DNA from: Thermodesulfobacteriota bacterium
Lineage (GTDB): Bacteria; Desulfobacterota; Dissulfuribacteria; Dissulfuribacterales; UBA3076
Assembly (NCBI GenBank): GCA_003645605.1
Contig: QNAY01000095.1
Span: 1 to 5,866 of the forward strand
Length of the DNA: 5,866 nt
Reading direction: 5' to 3'
Of this stretch, positions 1 through 4,796 are shown piece by piece (the stretch's first letter is position 1; every line of letters starts with the position of its first letter). Position numbers and translations under genes: made by a program. The notes beneath the pieces were generated by a model. It did not search any database and was not told the DNA's origin. It was given only the letters and a program-made list of their open reading frames with translations.

Positions 1-121
1 TTGCGATTCTTGGGGTCGTCTCAAGCGCTCTGTTTTGGTAGTTTTGTTGGGGTAAAGTATTTTTGGACACTTCAAAAACTATCGTTAAATTCAATGGTTA
101 GAAACAGCGCAAATGCCTCAA

Positions 122-275
122 TAATTAGTGCCTGAACGGAAACCCCAAATTTTGTTTTCTAAGTTTAGGCTATGGACAATTAACATATTAATGTTACTTC
201 CTTTTTTTAATTCAAAATTCAACATTTAGCATTCAACATTGTGTCTGAACGGCCTTTTCGTTCAGACACTAATTA
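122..275. repeat. 154-bp element with 19-bp terminal inverted repeats
   Basis: Bases 122-140 (TAATTAGTGCCTGAACGGA) match the reverse complement of 257-275 at 17 of 19 positions. A third copy of the GTGTCTGAACGG core lies at 241-252. The interior is AT-rich and non-coding and includes a TTCAA-rich stretch at 211-240. The design resembles a small non-autonomous element or a dispersed intergenic repeat. No target-site duplication is evident at the edges, so transposition is not shown. It ends two bases before the next repeat element. Confidence 0.6.
241..269. other. Perfect 11-bp hairpin (GTGTCTGAACG stem)
   Basis: GTGTCTGAACG at 241-251 is perfectly complementary to CGTTCAGACAC at 259-269, leaving a 7-base loop GCCTTTT. 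The stem forms the right end of the surrounding repeat element. There is no T-run after it on either strand, so I do not call it an intrinsic terminator, although in RNA it would be a stable structure. Confidence 0.6.
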
Positions 276-277
276 CT

Positions 278-420
278 GATTTCGCTGAAATAACCCGATC
301 TGCTGCGTTGCATAGGAGCTGAAAGCCTGAAGCTGAAAGGGGTTGATTACGATAGCTCTTTGAGCTTTGACCTTTGAGCTAATTTCCGCGCCTTGCATCT
401 CGGGCTTTTTGAGCGGAATC
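278..420. repeat. 143-bp imperfect palindrome with two nested inverted-repeat tiers
   Basis: The outer arms are 278-298 and 400-420, which match in inverted orientation at 17 of 21 positions; the shared core is GATTYCGCT followed by an A-rich stretch and CCCGA. The inner arms are 317-339 (AGCTGAAAG units) and 358-380 (CTTTGAGCT units), inverted at 17 of 23 positions around an 18-base centre. The whole unit could fold into one long interrupted hairpin. It contains GTTGC at 307-311 and CGCGCCTTG at 387-395, features also seen, inverted, in the element at the right end of the window. From memory, repeats of this look are common between genes in Desulfobacterota, but copy number cannot be judged here. 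Confidence 0.6.
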
Positions 421-445
421 ATGTTTCAGAATTTTTGCAGTATAA
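415..445 (-). repeat. Repeat segment, copy 1 (inverted copy at 1900-1932)
   Basis: On the minus strand this segment begins TTATACTGCAAAAA (432-445), then has a CTGAAA-type stretch followed by ATGATT. The same series occurs on the + strand at 1900-1932 with a perfect 14-base start, one single-base indel and three transitions in the next 16 bases. It directly continues the palindromic element at 278-420, so that repeat may really extend to about 445. Confidence 0.6.
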
Positions 446-528
446 GGACTAAAAAAATAATACCACCATGCCCTTGACAAGACAGATATCAAATAGCAAA
501 AGACATGTGACAAAAATCTAGGTTGAGC

Positions 529-553
529 GGTTCAATGTTCAAAGTTCAAGGTT
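529..553 (+). repeat. TTCAAAG-type short-period repeat, left copy
   Basis: This stretch is made of GTTCAA units at about 7-8 base spacing (GGTTCAA, TGTTCAA, AGTTCAA, GGTT). It is nearly the reverse complement of 683-708 (about 21 of 25 positions with one gap), so the two form an inverted pair with about 130 bases between them upstream of the aminotransferase gene. The function is unknown; such stretches look like dispersed intergenic repeats. Confidence 0.55.
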
Positions 554-682
554 GAAAAGCCCTAAGTTCATGATATCAAAAGGATGATGCCTCAATAGAG
601 ACGACACGCATGTTTCCCCCAATAAGTGAAAGAAGTCAATCTTGTGTATTGTGCTTTAAAGTAATGTATATCATTAGCTTAT

Positions 683-708
683 AACCTTTGAACCCTGAAC
701 TTTGAACC
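683..708 (-). repeat. TTCAAAG-type short-period repeat, right copy
   Basis: The stretch reads as CTTTGAACC and CCTGAAC units on the + strand, i.e. GGTTCAAAG and GTTCAGG on the other strand. It is the inverted partner of 529-553 and ends 43 bases before the aminotransferase start codon. If transcribed together the two could pair and place the gene's leader on a long stem. Confidence 0.55.
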
Positions 709-751
709 AATCACTTTAGGAAAAAACAAGCAAATAAAAAGGAGTTAATAA

Positions 752-1894
752 ATGAACAAACGCTATCTTATGGCTCCAGGTCCTGTAGCTGTGGCACCTG
801 AGGTTCTTGCAAAAATGTCAGAGCCTATCATCCATCACAGGTCACCTCAATTTTCAGCCATACTTACCAAGGTCCGGGAGGATCTCAAATATCTCTATCA
901 AACGAAAAATGACTGCTTGATCCTGGCGTCTTCCGGTACAGGAGGCATGGAGGCATCTGTGGTCAACCTGCTTTCTCCCGGAGACAAGGCACTGGTGATA
1001 CGGGGAGGAAAGTTTGGCGAGCGTTGGGACGAACTATGCCATACTTATGGAGTAAAGGCAGTAAACATAGACGTCACATGGGGAAAAGCCGTTGATCCAC
1101 AGGAAGTCAAGAAGGTCCTGGACGCCAACCCGGATGCCAGGGCCGTTTTTGTTCAGGCCCATGAAACCTCCACCGGCGTCAAACACCCTGTTGAAGAGCT
1201 GGGGAAACTGATCAGGGAAAAACCGGCTACTGTCCTGGTGGTGGATGCCATAAGCGCCCTTGGGGTTTACGAGCTTAAGACAGATGACTGGGGTCTGGAT
1301 GTGGTAATAACAGGCTCCCAGAAATCTTTGTCCCTGCCACCGGGCCTGGCATTTGTGAGTGTCAGCGAGAAGGCTTGGAAGCTTGTAGAAAAGGCGCAAT
1401 TGCCAAAATATTACTTCAATTTTTTAAAGGAAAAAAAGGCCATTGAGAAACAGACCACTGCCTTTACCCCTGCGGTATCCCTTATAATCGGTCTTGCTGA
1501 GGTGCTTCGTGGTATACGGGCAACAGGGCTTCCGGCCCTTTTTGCCCACCACAGACGTCTTTCAGAAGGCACCAAGGCAGGAGTGACCGGCATGGGACTT
1601 GAGTTTTTCTCCACGGTCCCGTCCGAAGCCATAACAGTCATCAAGGCCCCGGAGGGAATTGACGGCCAAAATGTGGTAAAAATCCTGAGAGACGAGTATG
1701 GAATCACCATAGCCGGCGGTCAGGCCCAAGCCAAGGGTAAGATTTTCCGCATTTCCCATATGGGATATCTGAATGAATGGGATATGATCGTAGCATTGGC
1801 TGCAGTGGAAAGAGCGCTTAATCAACTCGGTTATCCTATTGAACTGGGGAAGGGTGTAGCTGCTGCTGAGGCGTACTTTGCTCAAAATAAATAA
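752..1894 (+). CDS. Class-V PLP aminotransferase, alanine-glyoxylate / serine-pyruvate type
   Basis: A 380-residue cytoplasmic enzyme of the alanine-glyoxylate aminotransferase family (fold type I, class V), full length for the family. Visible marks are the N-terminal APGP (8-11), HRSPQF (29-34), the cofactor-phosphate loop SSGTGGMEAS (60-69), ETSTG (138-142), Asp165 in VVDAISALG (expected to contact the pyridine nitrogen), the likely Schiff-base Lys191 in GSQKSL, TP at 239-240, and Arg333 in FRISHMG (expected to bind the substrate carboxylate). The start is supported by AGGAG at 740-744, seven bases upstream. The neighbour downstream is serA, which suggests that this enzyme transaminates 3-phosphohydroxypyruvate with glutamate (the SerC step); this is inferred from context, not from sequence. 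Alternatives are alanine-glyoxylate or serine-pyruvate transamination. The 276-base repeat-filled gap to serA leaves open whether the two are co-transcribed. Confidence 0.93.
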   Translation: MNKRYLMAPGPVAVAPEVLAKMSEPIIHHRSPQFSAILTKVREDLKYLYQTKNDCLILASSGTGGMEASVVNLLSPGDKALVIRGGKFGERWDELCHTYGVKAVNIDVTWGKAVDPQEVKKVLDANPDARAVFVQAHETSTGVKHPVEELGKLIREKPATVLVVDAISALGVYELKTDDWGLDVVITGSQKSLSLPPGLAFVSVSEKAWKLVEKAQLPKYYFNFLKEKKAIEKQTTAFTPAVSLIIGLAEVLRGIRATGLPALFAHHRRLSEGTKAGVTGMGLEFFSTVPSEAITVIKAPEGIDGQNVVKILRDEYGITIAGGQAQAKGKIFRISHMGYLNEWDMIVALAAVERALNQLGYPIELGKGVAAAEAYFAQNK

Positions 1895-1899
1895 TGTGA

Positions 1900-1932
1900 T
1901 TATACTGCAAAAAGTGCTGAAATATGATTTTG
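1900..1932 (+). repeat. Repeat segment, copy 2 (inverted copy of 415-445)
   Basis: The segment starts five bases after the aminotransferase stop codon. TTATACTGCAAAAA at 1900-1913 is a perfect inverted match to 432-445, and the next 16 comparable bases (CTGAAA, then ATGATT) match at 13 positions. The two copies therefore bracket the aminotransferase gene in opposite orientations. Confidence 0.6.
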
Positions 1933-1973
1933 ACTTTCTGACTCTAAGACAGTAATAAATGGTAGCCGCTCAG

Positions 1974-2066
1974 AGGTTCAGGATTCAAAGGTTCAGAGTT
2001 TAACGAAAATCTGAACCGTTGATTTGTGGTTCTGATGAAAGAAAGAAAACCCTGAACCCGTGAACG
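1974..2066. repeat. TTCAGAG/CTGAACC short-period repeat cluster
   Basis: On the + strand, 1974-1997 carries GGTTCAGGATTCAAAGG-like units, while 2010-2017 and 2050-2066 carry CTGAACC and CCTGAACC-like units in the opposite orientation. GGTTCAGA (1990-1997) and TCTGAACC (2010-2017) form a perfect 8-bp stem with a 12-base loop. The make-up is the same as the repeats upstream of the aminotransferase. There is no T-run after the stem, so it is not a clear terminator. Confidence 0.5.
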
Positions 2067-2078
2067 GTTACTTTATTT
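2057..2078 (+). repeat. 15-bp direct repeat, copy 1
   Basis: CCCGTGAACGGTTAC (2057-2071) is repeated exactly at 2126-2140, and both copies run on into (C)TTTATTT. The copies are 69 bases apart start to start. The sequence is partly palindromic (GTGAAC facing GGTTAC). It could be a paired regulator site for serA or another dispersed intergenic repeat. Confidence 0.65.
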
Positions 2079-2091
2079 GTAAGCGCTTACA
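2078..2091. promoter_or_regulatory. Perfect 14-bp palindrome, LacI/GalR-type operator candidate
   Basis: TGTAAGCGCTTACA is perfectly self-complementary. It fits the general operator pattern of LacI/GalR-family regulators, a palindrome centred on CG, and fully satisfies the published CcpA cre pattern TGNAANCGNTNNCA. It lies 79 bases before the serA start codon and between the two 15-bp direct repeats. A TGTAAT hexamer at 2120-2125 is the best -10 candidate downstream, but no good -35 accompanies it. No regulator gene is in the window, so the binding protein is unknown. Confidence 0.45.
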
Positions 2092-2125
2092 GTTCGGTGG
2101 ATTGCGGTAAAACGGGCGTTGTAAT

Positions 2126-2148
2126 CCCGTGAACGGTTACCTTTATTT
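2126..2148 (+). repeat. 15-bp direct repeat, copy 2
   Basis: This is the second exact copy of CCCGTGAACGGTTAC (2126-2140), with a CTTTATTT tail that has one extra C compared with copy 1. It sits 22 bases ahead of the serA start codon and close to its ribosome binding site. ACGGG at 2112-2116 can also pair with CCCGT at 2126-2130. Confidence 0.65.
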
Positions 2149-2170
2149 TTGAAAGGGCAAGGAATAATAC

Positions 2171-3751
2171 ATGAAAGTCTTAGTAACTGATCCTATAGCA
2201 AGGGATGGAATTGAAATTTTTGAAGCCGCAGGGCTTGATGTGGAAGAGCGTCCAGGGCTCTCGCCCGAAGAACTTTTGGAGGTCATTCAAGACGCTGATG
2301 GCCTAGTGATTCGCAGCAATACCAGGGTAACCCCGGAAGTAGTGGATACTGCCAAAAATCTGAAGGTGGTGGGAAGGGCCGGCACAGGCCTTGATAATGT
2401 TGACATTGCTGCCTGCAACAAGCGGGGTATTGTTGTAATGAATACTCCGGGAGGCAACACTAACTCTGCTGCAGAACACAGTATAGCCATGATAATGGCG
2501 CTCTCACGCCACATCCCCCAGGCAACCGCCTCAATGAAGTCGGGCAAGTGGGAGAAAAAGCGTTTTTCAGGTCAAGAGGTGGCAGGGAAAACCCTGGGAA
2601 TTATAGGTATCGGCAGGATCGGAAGCATTGTTTCACAGCTTGCTCAAGGTCTTAAAATGGAAGTTGTGGCATTTGATCCCCACATACGTCCCGAAATGGC
2701 TAAAAAACTTGGAGTGGAGTTGACCGACCTTGACAATGTCCTTGCAAGAGCTGACTACATATCCATACACGCCCCTTTGACTGCGGAGACAAAGAGGTCC
2801 GTCAATGCCGAGCTTTTCAATAAGATGAAGGATGGAGTTATGGTGCTCAACTGTGCCCGTGGCGGGATAATCAACGAACAGGATTTATACGAAGCCATGA
2901 AGTCGGGAAAGGTGGCAGGCGCTGCTCTGGATGTGTTCGAAACAGAACCTACAGGTAAAGAACACCCGCTATTTTCCATGGATCATTTTATCTGCACCCC
3001 TCATCTTGGCGCCTCAACCGTGGAGGCACAGGAAAATGTTGCAGTGGCTGTTGCCAGGCAAATTTCGGACTATCTCACAAAGGGTGAGGTGAGAAATGCC
3101 GTAAATATGCCATCAGTCAGCGAGGAAACCTTGGTCCAGCTTACCCCTGTCCTCAATCTTGCTGATAAATTGGGGGCCTTCCATGCCCACCTTACCACCG
3201 CACCCTTGGATGAAGTAACCGTCTACTATCAGGGGGATATAGCAAACCTTGAGACTGCACCCGTTACCATATCAATAATCAAAGGCATCCTTTCTCCAAT
3301 ACTCAGTGAAGAGGTGAATTTTGTAAACGCCCCTGTACTTGCTGAAGAGCGAGGTATAAAAGTCACTGAATCCAAGAGCAAAACATCTGAGGACTTTACC
3401 AGTCTTCTCACCGTCACAGTAAAGACAGCCGACGGCACCAATACTCTGGCAGGAACCATATTCGGCAAAAAAGAACCCCGTCTTGTCAGAATCAATGATT
3501 TCTGTCTGGAGGCTGTGCCGGGGGGACATATGTTGCTCATTTACAATCAAGACCGTCCGGGGGTAATCGGTCGAATCGGAATCACCCTGGGTGAGGCGAA
3601 TATTAACATAGGCCAAATGCAGGTAGGACAGGATCCGGACCATCACAGGAATGTCATACTCCTGACCACGGATGATTCGGTAGGGCCCGACGTCCTTTCC
3701 CGTCTCCTGCAGGAAGACGGTGTTGAAAAGGCTCAAGCCATAGAACTCTGA
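2171..3751 (+). CDS. serA: D-3-phosphoglycerate dehydrogenase (long, ACT-containing form)
   Basis: This 526-residue enzyme oxidises 3-phosphoglycerate to 3-phosphohydroxypyruvate with NAD+, the first step of serine synthesis in the cytoplasm. The substrate-binding domain covers about 1-100 plus 285-315, with RSN at 48-50 and GRAGTGLDN at 68-76. The NAD-binding domain lies between, with GIGRIG at 146-151 and Asp169 as the likely ribose contact. The catalytic set is Arg230 (NCARGG), Glu259 (DVFETEP) and His278 (TPHLGAS). An intervening domain spans about 320-440, and a C-terminal ACT domain spans about 453-526 (NQDRPGVIGRIG, then NINIGQM). This is the long type known from Bacillus and Mycobacterium, where the ACT domain mediates serine feedback inhibition. 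The start follows AAGGA at 2159-2163, seven bases upstream. The upstream aminotransferase would use its product. All catalytic residues appear intact. Confidence 0.97.
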   Translation: MKVLVTDPIARDGIEIFEAAGLDVEERPGLSPEELLEVIQDADGLVIRSNTRVTPEVVDTAKNLKVVGRAGTGLDNVDIAACNKRGIVVMNTPGGNTNSAAEHSIAMIMALSRHIPQATASMKSGKWEKKRFSGQEVAGKTLGIIGIGRIGSIVSQLAQGLKMEVVAFDPHIRPEMAKKLGVELTDLDNVLARADYISIHAPLTAETKRSVNAELFNKMKDGVMVLNCARGGIINEQDLYEAMKSGKVAGAALDVFETEPTGKEHPLFSMDHFICTPHLGASTVEAQENVAVAVARQISDYLTKGEVRNAVNMPSVSEETLVQLTPVLNLADKLGAFHAHLTTAPLDEVTVYYQGDIANLETAPVTISIIKGILSPILSEEVNFVNAPVLAEERGIKVTESKSKTSEDFTSLLTVTVKTADGTNTLAGTIFGKKEPRLVRINDFCLEAVPGGHMLLIYNQDRPGVIGRIGITLGEANINIGQMQVGQDPDHHRNVILLTTDDSVGPDVLSRLLQEDGVEKAQAIEL

Positions 3752-3817
3752 GAAAGTCGAATCTCAGCTTCTTGAGGTCAACCCCAAGACCTTCAAATTG
3801 GGATAGGAAAAAGCTAA

Positions 3818-4108
3818 ATGATCTTTAGGCGTCTGAAGATAAAACGGCTCATTTTTTCCATTACCTTAATAATATTTATGTTAAGTATGCCTGCGTGTAC
3901 TGAAAGGCAGCAAAAAAGCATAAAGCATCTCAAGTCAGACATTATCGGGATCAAGAGAAAGGTGACCCTCTATGATTGCAATGGAAACGTGATCAGGGCC
4001 TGGGAAGGCCGTTTCAAAATAGAAATCCAAGGTTCCTATCTCTCTTTTATTGATGATAATGGCAAGGACATCAAGGTCAGTGGAACCGTGGTAGTGGAAG
4101 AAACGTAA
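3818..4108 (+). CDS. Small probable lipoprotein, beta-rich, function unknown
   Basis: A 96-residue protein starting with a basic segment (RRLKIKR), a hydrophobic stretch at about 11-24 and a cysteine at 27 (LSMPAC). This looks like a lipoprotein signal, although Met at -3 of the lipobox is not ideal; it would give a mature domain of about 70 residues. The rest is short and beta-rich, with VTLYDCNGNVIRAWEGRF (49-66) and a DDNGKDIKVSGTVVVEE tail (79-95). This pattern recalls small beta-sandwich lipoproteins often found in phages and plasmids, but that is a memory-level resemblance. It is preceded by AGGA at 3805-3808, nine bases from the ATG, starts 66 bases after serA and ends 34 bases before scpB, so it may share their transcript. 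I cannot assign a function. Confidence 0.75.
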   Translation: MIFRRLKIKRLIFSITLIIFMLSMPACTERQQKSIKHLKSDIIGIKRKVTLYDCNGNVIRAWEGRFKIEIQGSYLSFIDDNGKDIKVSGTVVVEET

Positions 4109-4140
4109 TTGTCACCGAAACGCCCCATTACTTGACAATT
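4107..4140. promoter_or_regulatory. AATTGTCA inverted repeat over the lipoprotein stop, just before scpB
   Basis: AATTGTCA (4107-4114) and TGACAATT (4133-4140) are perfect 8-bp inverted repeats separated by 18 bases. The left arm overlaps the lipoprotein stop codon, and the right arm ends two bases before the scpB ATG. As DNA it could be a dimer operator. As RNA the stem would cover the place where a ribosome binding site should be, and no clear Shine-Dalgarno sequence is visible there. A further AATTGTCA lies at 4770-4777 ahead of the next gene. Confidence 0.4.
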
Positions 4141-4142
4141 CT

Positions 4143-4724
4143 ATGGTAGCTACCCGGCATAATCTAAAATCTATTCTTGAGGCCATGTTATTGGTAGCAG
4201 ACAGGCCTATTGGTCTGAAAAAATTCACTCAGCTCCTGCCGGAACATGACAGAGGTGCGATAATCACTGCATTGAAAATCCTCCAGGGTGAGTACAACGA
4301 CGAAAAACGCGGCTTTGAACTCAAAGAGGTAGCTGGGGGATTTCGTCTTCAGACCCGCAGAAATTTGCGAAGCTGGGTGCTCAGGCTCAAGAGATCAATT
4401 CCGGTAAGACTCAGCAGGGCAGCCCTTGAGACGCTTGCCGTTGTAGCATACAAACAGCCGTCAACAAGGGCGGAAGTTGAAAGTATCAGAGGGGTGGATG
4501 CCAGCGGCACCCTGCGTTTTTTGCTCGACAGAAAGATCATCAGAATTGTCGGCAGAAAGGACCTTCCCGGTCGCCCGTTACTTTATGGCACGACCCGGCA
4601 GTTCCTGGAGGTATTTGAATTAAAGGATTTGTCAGACCTGCCGTCTCTGGCAGAAATGGTCGAACTGGAGCATCAGACAAGCGGCCTTCCCCAGATTCCG
4701 TTATTCAGCAAGGTTCAAGATTGA
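4143..4724 (+). CDS. scpB: Segregation and condensation protein B
   Basis: A 193-residue protein, the usual ScpB length. ScpB is the winged-helix kleisin partner that dimerises and binds ScpA in the SMC-ScpAB condensin, which compacts the chromosome and helps origins separate. Two winged-helix halves are visible: about 8-80 (LKSILEAMLLVAD, then FELKEVAGGFRLQTR) and about 88-160, with the signature LSRAALETLAVVAYKQP (90-106), TRAEVESIRGVDA (108-120) and GRKDLPGRPLLYGTT (137-151). ATG at 4143 is the only start that keeps the first helix; an in-frame TAG at 4092-4094 closes the frame upstream, with no other start codon between. No convincing ribosome binding site precedes it, so translation may be coupled to the lipoprotein gene 34 bases upstream. 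ScpA is not in the window, although the two genes are adjacent in many bacteria. Confidence 0.96.
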   Translation: MVATRHNLKSILEAMLLVADRPIGLKKFTQLLPEHDRGAIITALKILQGEYNDEKRGFELKEVAGGFRLQTRRNLRSWVLRLKRSIPVRLSRAALETLAVVAYKQPSTRAEVESIRGVDASGTLRFLLDRKIIRIVGRKDLPGRPLLYGTTRQFLEVFELKDLSDLPSLAEMVELEHQTSGLPQIPLFSKVQD

Positions 4725-4736
4725 TGGATTTTTGAG

Positions 4737-4777
4737 GCTTGACATGTCTCCCCAAGTCAAGCAAGTTAAAATTGTCA
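4737..4777. promoter_or_regulatory. Stem-loop and AATTGTCA motif between scpB and the FHA gene
   Basis: GCTTGAC (4737-4743) pairs perfectly with GTCAAGC (4756-4762) around a 12-base loop. AATTGTCA follows at 4770-4777, the same 8-mer that forms the inverted repeat before scpB, within the small palindrome ATTGTCAAT. TTGACA at 4739-4744 looks like a -35 box, but the nearest TAAAAT (4767-4772) is 22 bases away, too far for a standard promoter. No T-run follows the stem, so it is not an intrinsic terminator. Confidence 0.35.
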
Positions 4778-4796
4778 ATCTTTATGGGAGGGTAAT

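Larger units (their letters stand above)
1..751. other. Gene-free, repeat-rich intergenic region
   Basis: I find no supportable gene here. Bases 1-121 show nothing recognisable: one frame is open from the window edge to a stop at 133-135 and another to a stop at 39-41, but neither gives a familiar protein end. Bases 122-445 are almost entirely repeats (listed separately). Bases 446-528 and 554-682 are AT-rich and unremarkable. A weak promoter-like pair, TTGTGT at 642-647 and TATATC at 667-672 (19-base gap), is the best candidate for driving the aminotransferase, but it matches the consensus poorly. Stop codons are frequent in all frames on both strands. Confidence 0.6.

Noticed and set aside
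1..135. Open frame from the window edge to TGA at 133-135, and a shorter one to TAG at 39-41 (ending AILGVVSSALFW)
   Set aside because: Either could be the tail of an upstream gene, but 44 and 12 codons without a recognisable motif are not enough, and the two frames cannot be told apart.
181..207. TAACAT/ATGTTA hairpin followed by a T7 run, as a possible terminator
   Set aside because: The stem is only 6 bp and nearly all A/T, and the T-run is five bases away, so it is unlikely to terminate transcription.
420..476. Tiny ORF beginning ATG at 421 within the repeat
   Set aside because: It would encode 18 residues, lies inside a dispersed repeat segment, and has no clear ribosome binding site.
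474..479. TTGACA as a -35 promoter box
   Set aside because: No -10-like hexamer lies 15-19 bases downstream.
122..720. CRISPR array or tandem direct-repeat system
   Set aside because: The repeats are mostly inverted and of variable length, without regular spacers of about 30-40 bases.
1034..1885. Minus-strand open frames of 99-121 codons opposite the aminotransferase
   Set aside because: They overlap a strongly supported gene, have no recognisable domains and are explained as antisense shadows; the same holds for those opposite serA, scpB and the FHA gene.
2057..2165. Riboswitch before serA
   Set aside because: The region is dominated by a direct repeat and a palindrome, and I recognise no known riboswitch core such as a serine, glycine or SAM type.
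3771..3796. Stem-loop after serA as a terminator
   Set aside because: The stem (AGGTC/GACCT with a bulge) is short and no T-run follows; the next gene starts only 22 bases later.
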